A DNA stretch of 15,036 nt from Lachnospiraceae bacterium UBA6403 (GCA_002437435.1 DJPV01000024.1:1-15036), one strand, 5' to 3'; shown: positions 1 to 6,425, numbered from the stretch's first letter. A program made the numbers and translations. The notes: generated by a model not told the origin, from the letters alone.

Positions 1-40
1 AATAACCGCTCACAGTTTGCAGGCTGGGCGGTTATTTTTT
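1..40. terminator. Intrinsic terminator at the window edge
   Basis: A perfect 9-bp stem (AATAACCGC at 1-9 and GCGGTTATT at 28-36) is followed by a T run to 40. In plus orientation it would end a gene lying left of the window. It may also stop the minus-strand acetyltransferase gene that ends at 59, but the sequence beyond base 1 cannot be seen. Confidence 0.8.
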
Positions 41-58
41 ATACTTATAGTGTGCTGG

Positions 59-760
59 TTAGCGTGTTCCGAATGAATCCGTCCAGAGTGGCATATAACC
101 GCTTCGGATGGCTACTGCTTGGGAAGCCAGATTTGTAACAGATGCACTATAAAATGGAATCATATCTCGTTCCAGAATTTCGACTGTCAGATTTCTAACC
201 AGCAAACGGGCTAGACCATATCCTCTCCATTTCTTTTTTACATCAATTCCAACTTCCATCAGTTTACCAGTGGGAGCAGCACCCGCAATGGCTATTATTT
301 CGTTATCTTTTATTGCACATAAAACGATGGTTGTATTTGTATTTCCTTCTGCATCAAAAGCCAGTGAATTTTCAAAGCCCTCGATATCACATAATGTTTT
401 AAGGTTGTTACCTTCATATAATTTGAACAAAAAGGTATCTGAAAGAGGTAATTTAACCATTTGTTTCAGGTCAGGAATGTAATGAATAGTCTGACCAAAA
501 ATCAAGGTACTTTCATATAATTCATCTCGAGTTTTACCTGATAACAGTTGTTTTCCAAGTTCATATTTTTCTTCAGACAGAGAAATGATATTTGTATCTC
601 TGATGCTGAGAATTTTAACATAATTTTTAGCAGCGTTTTCGTTCTTTACGAAATGTGTGCCTTCTTCTTTTAATTGATTTGTCGAACAATTTATATAGCT
701 GGCAATATAATCGTATATTTTATTATTTATATCATCTTTATTGATATAAGAATTATTCAT
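59..760 (-). CDS. GNAT-family N-acetyltransferase
   Basis: Predicted acetyl-CoA-dependent N-acetyltransferase of 233 residues; the substrate is unknown. The C-terminal third carries the GNAT acetyl-CoA site: a beta strand (EVGIDV) leads into KKWRGYGLARLL, with the R-x-x-G-x-G/A type loop RGYGLA at about residues 179-184, then a long helix and the NLASQAVAIRSGY segment typical of the last GNAT motif. The first roughly 120 residues are less recognisable and may be a separate substrate-binding region. I chose ATG at 760 because GGAG lies 6 nt upstream; the TTG at 784 and the ATG at 772 have no comparable site. The gene stands alone and faces away from the DUF3800 remnant. Family call is firm, specific function is not. 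Confidence 0.85.
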   Translation of the reverse strand: MNNSYINKDDINNKIYDYIASYINCSTNQLKEEGTHFVKNENAAKNYVKILSIRDTNIISLSEEKYELGKQLLSGKTRDELYESTLIFGQTIHYIPDLKQMVKLPLSDTFLFKLYEGNNLKTLCDIEGFENSLAFDAEGNTNTTIVLCAIKDNEIIAIAGAAPTGKLMEVGIDVKKKWRGYGLARLLVRNLTVEILERDMIPFYSASVTNLASQAVAIRSGYMPLWTDSFGTR

Positions 761-786
761 AATTTTCTCCATAAGTATAGTCAAAC

Positions 787-810
787 AGGGAGATAAAAAC
801 TTATCTCTCT
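787..810. other. Hairpin in the leader of the acetyltransferase gene
   Basis: AGGGAGATAA (787-796) and TTATCTCTCT (801-810) form a roughly 10-bp stem with one wobble and an AAAC loop. It lies 27-50 nt upstream of the acetyltransferase ATG on the minus strand. There is no T run on the plus strand. It may be a leader structure or a leftover terminator arm. A separate inverted repeat (TTTGAAC 828-834, GTTCAAA 851-857) lies just beyond and could be an operator. Confidence 0.4.
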
Positions 811-874
811 GAAATTAATGAGTTGCATTTGAACTGTAGAACACTGATATGTTCAAAGGAGTAATTCACTTGAA

Positions 875-1234
875 TTGAGCAATAGTTTTACTTATATTAA
901 GTATATTTTAATTGTACGGAAAAAGCAATTTAAACGGTTTCAAAATATACGTTTGTTTTGCTTTTTAATTTATTGGGAATATGAACTATGTGGCTACCTT
1001 AATCAACAACTAACATTGAAAAATCCTATTTGTGATTTATTTAATGTTTCTTATATGGATTCAAAAAATGAGAAACTTGTTCAATTGGCGGATTTTGTTG
1101 CAAATACATTTTATCGAAATATTGAAAAGAAAAATCAGGAGAGTAGGGAAACTGTTGGAATGTGGATGCATACATTATGTAATGGAGATATATTTGATTT
1201 TTCTGAAAGCCGTGATATTAGATTAAACCTTTAG
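875..1234 (+). pseudogene. C-terminal remnant of a DUF3800-like protein
   Basis: The open frame gives 119 residues from a TTG with a poorly spaced AAGGAG. The second half reads like the end of DUF3800 proteins, an RNase-H-like family of unknown role often found in mobile or defence neighbourhoods: a VSYMDSKNEKLVQLADFVANTFYR-type stretch (about residues 58-81) with the hallmark DSK...QLADFVAN. The expected N-terminal part with its acidic YxDESG-type motif is absent, and intact members are usually over 200 residues. The first roughly 40 residues are low-complexity and may only be read-through of degraded DNA. I call it a truncated relic; family assignment is from motif recognition. Confidence 0.6.
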
Positions 1235-1252
1235 TGAATATAAGTATTTGAA

Positions 1253-1281
1253 TTGACAAATAATTAATAGGATGTTATCAT
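1253..1281 (+). promoter_or_regulatory. Strong sigma-A promoter with no ORF downstream
   Basis: TTGACA (1253-1258), a 17-nt spacer, then TATCAT (1276-1281, 5 of 6 consensus). It fires rightward from just after the DUF3800 remnant. The only gene to the right is on the opposite strand, so the transcript would be non-coding. Confidence 0.6.
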
Positions 1282-1287
1282 AATCTT

Positions 1288-1395
1288 AGCAAAGTAAATC
1301 GTTGATAACCGCATGAGGATGTAAGGCAGATGTAAGCTGTCCGGTTTAACGTATTTGTTAGAGAGACATTCCAGATATGGGATGTTCTTTTGTTA
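1288..1395 (+). ncRNA. Candidate small RNA
   Basis: A good promoter (1253-1281) predicts a start near 1288, and a terminator-like hairpin (GACATTCC 1365-1372, 6-nt loop, GGGATGTT 1379-1386, then CTTTT) ends it near 1395. No credible ORF with a ribosome site lies between. The interior can fold: AACCG (about 1307-1311) pairs with CGGTT (about 1342-1346), enclosing a small CAG/CTG stem and two copies of GATGTAAG. I do not recognise a known riboswitch or sRNA family, and nothing coding lies downstream on this strand, so a free-standing RNA is likelier than a riboswitch. Confidence 0.4.
1365..1395 (+). terminator. Intrinsic terminator of the candidate small RNA
   Basis: An 8-bp stem with two G-T wobbles (GACATTCC 1365-1372, GGGATGTT 1379-1386) and a 6-nt loop is followed by CTTTTGTT. 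Confidence 0.5.
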
Positions 1396-1410
1396 TATAG
1401 GATTATTAAC

Positions 1411-1437
1411 ATTAAGGAGCAGTCAAAAGACTGCTCC
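1411..1437 (-). terminator. Terminator hairpin of the secreted-protein gene
   Basis: A perfect 9-bp stem (GGAGCAGTC 1416-1424, AAAA loop, GACTGCTCC 1429-1437) begins 7 nt beyond the stop codon of the minus-strand gene. On the minus strand it is followed only by TTAATG, a weak U tract; plus-strand use for the small RNA is also possible. Confidence 0.6.
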
Positions 1438-1444
1438 TGTTTGC

Positions 1445-2338
1445 TTAATACCGTGTATCTACTGAAAAGCCTGTTTGCTGCAGAGAAGATTTCGTTATGG
1501 TTCGGAACCAGTGGATGGAGGAGTTATAGTTTCCCTCTACTACCGTTACGGAATCGTTTGTATGTGAGATGACGATAACGGAATGATAATTACCGATCCG
1601 AATATGGTCGCCACTCTTGATCGCGGAGAAATCTTTATGCGTTTTTACAGGTGCATCTTTGCCGAATACAGTGTCACTGATCTTTCCGGCAAGGGCGATA
1701 CAGCCGTAGCAGTACATGTTCTTTGCTTTCCAGAAGTAGAAGTCGTCATTCGTCCATGTTGTACCTTCTTTATATGTGTTTTGTAATGCAAGGATTTTCT
1801 TCTTTACAGTCTCTTCACGGGATTCTTTTTTCGCTGCTGTGACAGTGACCTTGCACTTTAATGTCTTTACTTTTCCATTCTTTTTATAGGAAGCTTTAAT
1901 GACAGTGGAGCCTGCCTTTTTTGCAGTAACCTTACCTTTCTTTGAAACTGTGGCAATCTTCTTATTAGAAGACTTCCATGTTACCGTTCCCTTTACATTT
2001 TTTATTTTTAACTGGTAAGTTTTGCCCTTCTTCAGCTTTAAAGATGTTTTATTCAATGCAGCTTTCTTGGTCGTAGTTTTGCTTGCGGCAAGGGTAGCAT
2101 CATTTGTATTTGTAGTAGGAGTGGCAGCATTTATAGCTGCGTTCTTACTTGTGGCAAGGGCAGCATTGGTGGTATTTGTAGATGCAAGGACTGCACCGGT
2201 GTCTGTATATGTACTGACAGCGGAAACTGTGCGCTCATTTAAAGTTGCTGCCTGAACTGGCAATACAGTTACGGTAACCATACCGAGCAGGCTGCATCCG
2301 ATGATCGTACGTTTCCAGAAAGAATTGAAATGTTTCAT
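1445..2338 (-). CDS. Secreted BIG2-domain protein with C-terminal Cys/His domain
   Basis: Predicted exported 297-residue protein. Residues 1-30 form a signal peptide (KRT, hydrophobic core, then a VQA-A cleavage site near 30). A Thr/Ala/Asn-rich linker follows to about residue 92. Next is a bacterial Ig-like BIG2 domain at about 95-170 (LKLKKGKTYQLKI, WKSSNKKIATVSKKGKVTAKKAG). The C-terminal domain has cysteines near 210 and 213 (CYGCIAL), a GDHIRI strand, His near 252 (GNYHSVIV) and EGN near 268. This order resembles papain-like NlpC/P60 or CHAP hydrolases, so a wall-directed cysteine peptidase or amidase is my inference. ATG at 2338 is chosen because GGAGGT lies 7 nt upstream; the TTG at 2353 is not supported. 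No LPXTG or other anchor is visible. Confidence 0.8.
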   Translation of the reverse strand: MKHFNSFWKRTIIGCSLLGMVTVTVLPVQAATLNERTVSAVSTYTDTGAVLASTNTTNAALATSKNAAINAATPTTNTNDATLAASKTTTKKAALNKTSLKLKKGKTYQLKIKNVKGTVTWKSSNKKIATVSKKGKVTAKKAGSTVIKASYKKNGKVKTLKCKVTVTAAKKESREETVKKKILALQNTYKEGTTWTNDDFYFWKAKNMYCYGCIALAGKISDTVFGKDAPVKTHKDFSAIKSGDHIRIGNYHSVIVISHTNDSVTVVEGNYNSSIHWFRTITKSSLQQTGFSVDTRY

Positions 2339-2422
2339 AGAAATTACCTCCAAATTATGTAATTAGAATATTTGATCTGTTAAATTAATAAGTCCCCCGC
2401 ATCAGCTAATGCAGATATTTAT

Positions 2423-2451
2423 ATTATATATGTAATTTTAGACAGGAACAA
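2423..2451 (-). promoter_or_regulatory. Promoter of the secreted-protein gene
   Basis: On the minus strand: TTGTTC (2451-2446), 17 nt, TATAAT (2428-2423). The -10 is perfect and the -35 weak, as expected of an activator-dependent promoter. The leader of about 80 nt includes a small hairpin (GCATTAGCTGATGC, 2412-2399). Confidence 0.6.
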
Positions 2452-2456
2452 CTGGA

Positions 2457-2502
2457 AATGTATGGTGACATTGTATTTTAATGTATGGGAACATTGCATT
2501 TT
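2457..2502. repeat. Two tandem 23-bp repeats upstream of the -35
   Basis: Copies at 2457-2479 and 2480-2502 abut exactly and match at 20 of 23 positions. Each contains AATGTATGG, then ACATTG, then ATTTT. They begin 6 bp upstream of the -35 of the secreted-protein promoter. Two-turn periodicity at that place is typical of a dimeric activator site; a LytTR-type regulator is one possibility, unproven. Confidence 0.6.
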
Positions 2503-2565
2503 ATATTTTGAAATTATTTGATTACATACTGGATAAAACTAAAATTTTGAAATATATTCAATAAT

Positions 2566-2593
2566 TTGCAAATGCATGGAACTATGCTATAAT
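2566..2593 (+). promoter_or_regulatory. Promoter of the membrane-protein gene pair
   Basis: TTGCAA (2566-2571), 16 nt, TATAAT (2588-2593) preceded by TGC, giving an extended -10. A start near 2600 falls inside the TTAG-N6-CTAA motif shared with the TetR promoter, and leaves a leader of about 100 nt before the ATG at 2705. Confidence 0.65.
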
Positions 2594-2599
2594 AAAAAT

Positions 2600-2623
2600 G
2601 TTAGATTAAACTAACTGCTGTTA
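2600..2623. promoter_or_regulatory. Candidate TetR operator, copy 1
   Basis: GTTAG (2600-2604), 6 nt and CTAAC (2611-2615) form a dyad at the predicted transcription start. The segment 2601-2619 matches 4881-4899 in the TetR promoter at 16 of 19 positions, including an unbroken AACTAACTGCT. The dyad plus the match to an autoregulated-looking promoter support control by the TetR protein encoded at 4939. Confidence 0.5.
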
Positions 2624-2704
2624 TAGATGAAATATTCATGTAATGGACAGTTTTGACAGGGAAAATATAAATCGTATGGTTTGATTTTTAAGTGGGAGAA
2701 AAAG

Positions 2705-3409
2705 ATGGAGAAAGATGAATTTAACTCAATTGGCATTGATGGGAAGTTGGATTGGAAACGGATCAGGAAGCTGCTTTTGATCGGACTGGTGGCGTCGATA
2801 GCACATTTGACAGCCGATATGCTGCTTGGATGGGGAGTACAGGACGAATCGTTATCCGGTATAAGACGTATGTTTTCTGCATATGGTCAATTGGGCAACC
2901 GGGCGATTTACACTGCGGCAGTGGTCGGCATGCTCAGTATTATCCTTGAAGCATTAAGCTATTTTGGTGTGTACCGCCTGATGGCAGAGCAGTCACCAAA
3001 ACATGCACATAGCTATCGTTCCGGTATACTTGGATATATGATATTTTGTCCATTTGGATTTCATGCAGCAGTTTGTGTGATGGTTTATCTTGACCGAAAT
3101 GGTGCAGGTAATCTTCTGAATGGAATTATACGGCATTTCTTTATGCTGGGATACATATTATTCTGGATTTTCTTTATCGTACTCATTGGAACGCAGATAT
3201 CCGCATTTGCAAAGGGGAAGACTCCATATCCAAAGTGGGCATGGATCTTTTCTATCCTGACAGGCATGCTTATCACCAAGGTTGTAAATGTATTTGGAAA
3301 TGTGCCGATTGTAAATGCAATTGACTGTGCATGGATCGCAATCGGAAATCTCTGGATGTTTGCAGGTTTGTTGTGCCTTATGAAGAAAGCTGCGTTGAAA
3401 GATCGATAA
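2705..3409 (+). CDS. Six-helix membrane protein, DUF6796-like
   Basis: A 234-residue integral membrane protein of unknown function. Hydrophobic segments lie at about residues 24-44, 69-92, 106-128, 144-166, 177-196 and 202-226, with a charged N-terminus of about 23 residues. The pattern LTADMLLGWG, SGIRRMFSAYGQLGNR, then HSYRSGILGYMIFCPFGFH agrees with what I recall of DUF6796 proteins of Lachnospiraceae; no enzymatic motif is evident. ATG at 2705 has GGGAG 6 nt upstream and is preferred to the TTG at 2681. It heads a two-gene unit with the membrane protein at 3488 and is preceded by a candidate TetR operator. Confidence 0.75.
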   Translation: MEKDEFNSIGIDGKLDWKRIRKLLLIGLVASIAHLTADMLLGWGVQDESLSGIRRMFSAYGQLGNRAIYTAAVVGMLSIILEALSYFGVYRLMAEQSPKHAHSYRSGILGYMIFCPFGFHAAVCVMVYLDRNGAGNLLNGIIRHFFMLGYILFWIFFIVLIGTQISAFAKGKTPYPKWAWIFSILTGMLITKVVNVFGNVPIVNAIDCAWIAIGNLWMFAGLLCLMKKAALKDR

Positions 3410-3487
3410 TGGATATGGTTTTGGTGGCTGTTTATTTCTGCTGCCTGATTCCATATGGTATTGTAAATAAAAGGAGATGGATAATTA

Positions 3488-3979
3488 ATGTTATTGACTG
3501 TAATTGTGGCACTGGTTTTATGTGTGCTAGAAATAACGGCATTGGTTGTAGCAAGCCCAATGATGAAACCGGCATTTCTGTTAGGTTTTCTTCCTGAGGA
3601 TGTAAGGCTTGCGGCAAAGGATCATCCGGAGCCACCGAAAAGTAAACAGATACTGGCATATCTGATCTTCGCTGTATTTATCATCGCCATGATCGGTGGA
3701 ATTATTTTCGTTGGTATGGACGGTGTTCGAAGCGGCTGTGGATTCTGGAAACTGACCATGCGTTTTCTGGTTGTGCTTTATATCAATAAGGCATTTGATA
3801 TTCTTGTTCAGGATCAGTGGCTTGTTATGACAGTTGGATTTTATAAGAAAATCTTCCCGGAGACAGCCGACTGCGAAGGATGGAAGAACAGAGGATTTAA
3901 CAACAAAAAGCAGATCGTCAGGATCGTTGCTTATCCTTTCCTGTGTATGCTGACAGCGGGGATATTTGTACTGCTGTAG
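3488..3979 (+). CDS. Small hypothetical membrane protein
   Basis: A 163-residue protein I cannot assign to a family. Hydrophobic segments lie at about residues 2-23, 57-79 (ILAYLIFAVFIIAMIGGIIF), 90-105 and 145-162, suggesting three or four membrane helices; the loop at about 35-55 is charged (PEDVRLAAKDHPEPPKS). It begins 78 nt after the upstream membrane gene with AGGAG 11 nt before the ATG and no terminator between, so the two are probably co-transcribed and may act together. Whether it transports, senses or detoxifies cannot be told from the sequence. Confidence 0.7.
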   Translation: MLLTVIVALVLCVLEITALVVASPMMKPAFLLGFLPEDVRLAAKDHPEPPKSKQILAYLIFAVFIIAMIGGIIFVGMDGVRSGCGFWKLTMRFLVVLYINKAFDILVQDQWLVMTVGFYKKIFPETADCEGWKNRGFNNKKQIVRIVAYPFLCMLTAGIFVLL

Positions 3980-4013
3980 AATTCGATATAAAGAATTTAT
4001 TTTTAATTGTGAA

Positions 4014-4050
4014 GAGTTGTATATGGGAAAAACACATGTACGGTTCGGGG
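4014..4050 (+). other. Group II intron-like hairpin scrap
   Basis: The stretch resembles the hairpin of bacterial group II introns with consensus GAGCCGUAU...GAAA...AUGUACGGUUC. Here GAGTT pairs with GGTTC and GTATATG with CATGTAC (with wobbles), the loop is GGAAAAACA, and CGGTTCGGGGAG follows. No reverse transcriptase, domain V or other intron part is visible nearby. It could be a relic or a chance likeness. Confidence 0.35.
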
Positions 4051-4087
4051 AGTTGCAGGTCTGCTCGACCAGTGAGGATATGAGGTA

Positions 4088-4710
4088 ATGGATATTGAAA
4101 AACGATAAATAATTATACGAAAATATACCACAAGGCACTTAGTGAGGCAAAAATATCGGATATTGACGGTGAAATCGCAGCATATGAGAAAAGGCTCAAA
4201 GAAATGTATCTTTCTGACAATTTCAAGAAGCATAGTAAATATCCATCAACAAATGCAGTCCATGTTTATGCTGTAATTGCAATGTGCCTTGGACTCAAGA
4301 ACTTTAATCTGAATGATTCTCAGATTATTGATGACGTAAACAACGGTTTTGAAACGAGAAGAAAATTTTTCAGGAGATTGCTGCGGTGTATAGATATGCT
4401 GCCAAATGCATATCAGGTTGCACAGAAATGGAACATATCCGATCATGACAAGCGAGTGAAGGACGGTAGTCTCACATATGATTATTTTAATGTTTCGGAA
4501 GGGAAAATTGAATATTGCATTTTAAAGTGTGTGTATATTGAGATGTTTGAGCAATATGGAATTAGGAGCTTATGCAAGATTTTCTGTATGACGGATACAA
4601 CATCATACGAAAATCTGCCAAAGCATGTGCGATTCATCAGGCATTCAGATCTGTCAGATGGCAGTTGTTGTCATGATGAGGTTATAGATAAACGGAGGAT
4701 AAGAGAGTGA
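4088..4710 (+). pseudogene. ATC-hydrolase-like gene with N-terminal frameshift
   Basis: The frame from the ATG at 4204 gives 168 residues whose C-terminal half resembles the L-2-amino-thiazoline-4-carboxylic acid hydrolase family (cysteine/thiazoline breakdown): ILKCVYIEMFEQYG, a CKIFCMTDTTSY stretch and a terminal GSCC. Upstream, the same frame stays open to 4099 with coherent residues (IYHKALSEAKISDID) but no start codon. An ATG at 4088, with GAGG motifs at 4073-4076 and 4082-4085, reads MDIEKR then stops. One added base in the AAAAA at 4098-4102 would join the frames into about 207 residues, a more natural length and start. I therefore infer a 1-nt deletion; sequencing error, slippage or a shortened protein from 4204 remain possible. 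Confidence 0.55.
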
Positions 4711-4713
4711 TAG

Positions 4714-4745
4714 ATTCCAGCGTTTAGAGTTAAACAAACTGGAAT
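4714..4745 (+). other. Hairpin after the ATC-hydrolase-like gene
   Basis: ATTCCAG (4714-4720) pairs with CTGGAAT (4739-4745), enclosing GTTTA/TAAAC (4722-4726, 4731-4735). Only TTTG follows, so it is at most a weak terminator ahead of the strong one at 4794. Confidence 0.4.
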
Positions 4746-4793
4746 TTGTCGAACTGACGACATACAGAAAAACAGCATAAAATTAATTAACCG

Positions 4794-4827
4794 GCAGGCG
4801 GTCTTATAACGAGACCGCCTGCTTTTT
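4794..4827 (+). terminator. Intrinsic terminator, copy A
   Basis: A perfect 11-bp stem (GCAGGCGGTCT 4794-4804, AGACCGCCTGC 4812-4822) with a TATAACG loop is followed by TTTTT. It ends transcription before the TetR promoter. It is nearly identical to the terminator at 6389-6425. Confidence 0.9.
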
Positions 4828-4875
4828 ATATGCAACAATAATCCGCCTGTTATGTAAATGAAGGGATATAAAATC

Positions 4876-4904
4876 TTGACTTAGACACAACTAACTGCTA
4901 TAAT
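4876..4904 (+). promoter_or_regulatory. Promoter of the TetR gene
   Basis: TTGACT (4876-4881), 17 nt, TATAAT (4899-4904) with TGC before the -10. Expected start is near 4911. Confidence 0.8.
4881..4903. promoter_or_regulatory. Candidate TetR operator, copy 2
   Basis: TTAG (4881-4884), 6 nt, CTAA (4891-4894) lies entirely between the -35 and -10, where a bound repressor would block polymerase. It shares AACTAACTGCT with the motif at 2600-2623. Confidence 0.5.
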
Positions 4905-4919
4905 GACAAAAAGTCATTA
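4901..4919. promoter_or_regulatory. Perfect 7-bp dyad at the TetR transcription start
   Basis: TAATGAC (4901-4907), AAAAA, GTCATTA (4913-4919) overlaps the end of the -10 and the predicted start. It could be the main autoregulatory operator or a leader hairpin. No copy is seen at the membrane-gene promoter. Confidence 0.45.
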
Positions 4920-4938
4920 AGGAGATGACAGCTTATAT

Positions 4939-5556
4939 ATGCAAAAAAGAATCAATGATACAGAAGTAAGAAAAAAACAAATACTGGAGAAAGCATCCGC
5001 ATTGTTTTTGGAGAAAGGATATGCCGGAGTTGGAATTGACGAGATTGCAGCAGCATGTGGTGTTGTCCGTGGAACGATATTGCGATACTTTCACAGCAAA
5101 AAAGAACTCTATAATGAGATCCTTTTTGGAAGAGGCAATGCCGCCGGAACGATTTTAGGGGAATACTGCGAGGATAAGAGCATTCCTGTAACAGAGATCA
5201 TCCAGAAACTGCTGATGGTTACGGAAGCGCAGTTTACTGAGGTTATTCATGGATACAGGGACAAATTGACAAATGAAGAATTTCGCCAGAATTTTGATGT
5301 GTTCCGGTTGCCGATATTCAGAAATGAAGCGGAAATGCTGGAGAAAATATTGATCCGTGGCAATGAAGAAGGTGTATGGAATATCCGTGATCCACATATA
5401 CGGGCATACAGTTACATTTTCGCGATGTTTGGTCTGGCAGAGACACCGGAGCTGGATACCGAAATGATGAAGCAGGAAATCCGGGAGATAACAAAGCTTA
5501 TGCTGCAGATAGAAATTTCAGAAGAAAATACGGAAGGAGAACAAAAATGTCATTAA
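4939..5556 (+). CDS. TetR/AcrR-family transcriptional regulator
   Basis: A 205-residue regulator. The N-terminal DNA-binding domain (about residues 10-58) is textbook: ILEKASALFLEKGYAGVGIDEIAAACGV is the first part, and VVRGTILRYFHSKKELYNEIL contains the recognition helix. Residues 60-190 form the helical ligand-binding and dimer region; its ligand is unknown. GGAG at 4921-4924 is 14 nt before the ATG, unusually far, so translation may be weak. The stop overlaps the start of the hydrolase gene by 10 bp, indicating co-translation. The promoter carries two dyads, arguing for autorepression, and one motif recurs at the membrane-gene promoter, arguing that it also controls that pair. Confidence 0.9.
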   Translation: MQKRINDTEVRKKQILEKASALFLEKGYAGVGIDEIAAACGVVRGTILRYFHSKKELYNEILFGRGNAAGTILGEYCEDKSIPVTEIIQKLLMVTEAQFTEVIHGYRDKLTNEEFRQNFDVFRLPIFRNEAEMLEKILIRGNEEGVWNIRDPHIRAYSYIFAMFGLAETPELDTEMMKQEIREITKLMLQIEISEENTEGEQKCH

Positions 5557-6297
5557 AATATACGATTATAAAAAGATTGTTTCATATCATACCAATACAG
5601 AAGGTGATGGCAAAACCATATGATGAACTCACAAAGACGTTTCATACAGCAGAGGCAAAGCCATCTCAGGCAAAGGAATTAATACCGTTGGCAAAAGAAA
5701 CCGGAAGAGATATGCTGCTTCCGTATTTTCCACTTGCGCCGGAGCATGATCTGATCGATGCACTGAATATGCTGTATGCGACTTATAAGATGGCATTAGA
5801 GCATTATCCGGCAGAGAATATTGCAATTTTAGGAGGTTCCTCCGGAGCAGCTATGACCCTTTGGCTGATGTCATATATCAATAAACAGGGAGAAGGTGTT
5901 CCGATGCCGGGAAAACTTGCGCTTAGTTCTCCGGGATCGGCATTGACAGCAGAAGAAAGAAAACGTGCAGAAGAACTTAACAAGACGGATTTGATCATGA
6001 GTACTTGCAGCACTTGATAATATTTTCAAAGGAATGGTAGGCGGAAAAAAACTTCCGGATGAATTGCTGTATATTTCAAGGGGGATTTACGATGGCATAA
6101 AGGATGTATATCTTTCATATGGCGGAGACGAAGTCTTTTCAGCGGCGGCACAGTCAACAGCAGAACGGTTAAGAAGTTATGGTGCAAAGGTTACGCTGGA
6201 GATCGAAGAAGGCATGTATCATACTTATGCAGTGATGCCGCTTGTAAAAGAAGCAATACCGGGACATCAGAGACTGGTTGCGTATCTGACAGTATAA
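5547..6297 (+). pseudogene. Broken alpha/beta hydrolase (HSL/Abhydrolase_3-type esterase)
   Basis: Remnant of an esterase of about 300 residues. The first open part (to 6017) holds GRDMLLPYFPLAPEHD and the nucleophile motif GGSSGA (about residues 96-101); the second frame (to 6297) holds the acid motif YGGDE and the histidine region EGMYHTYA. Two lesions are visible. The HGGG oxyanion strand expected before LAKETGRD is missing: only about 50 residues precede it, against roughly 90-110 in intact relatives, suggesting an in-frame deletion. Second, near 6003-6007 one extra T shifts the frame; reading ACTGCAGCA instead of ACTTGCAGCA gives MSTAALDNIFKGMVGGKK. The joined length would be about 250 residues. 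The start at 5547 overlaps the TetR stop and has GGAG nearby. All three triad positions are recognisable, so decay looks recent. Confidence 0.75.
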
Positions 6298-6388
6298 TAA
6301 ACATAGTAAAGCAGTTTCGAAAAATGAAAAAAATTAAAATTTTGAAAGAGAATCAGCAATATTCAATATAGCAGATTGATATCATCAG

Positions 6389-6425
6389 GCAGGTAGTCTT
6401 ATAACGAGACTGCCTGCTTTCTTTT
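6389..6425 (+). terminator. Intrinsic terminator, copy B
   Basis: GCAGGTAGTCT (6389-6399) and AGACTGCCTGC (6407-6417) form an 11-bp stem with one T-G wobble and the same TATAACG loop as copy A; TTTCTTTT follows. It closes the TetR/hydrolase unit. Similarity to copy A continues into the flank (TATGCAA). Confidence 0.9.

Noticed and set aside
1288..1395. Riboswitch
   Set aside because: No known aptamer was recognised and no gene lies downstream on the same strand.
1390..2255. Plus-strand frames opposite the secreted-protein gene
   Set aside because: They mirror the Ala/Lys-rich repeats of the real gene and have no translation signals.
2457..2502. CRISPR array
   Set aside because: Only two directly abutting repeats with no spacers and no cas genes nearby.
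3331..3659. Overlapping frames at the junction of the two membrane genes
   Set aside because: They are out of frame with well-supported genes and have low-quality translations.
3581..4446. Minus-strand frames across the membrane and ATC-hydrolase genes
   Set aside because: Sequences are composition-driven, without starts or ribosome sites; the plus-strand genes explain the region.
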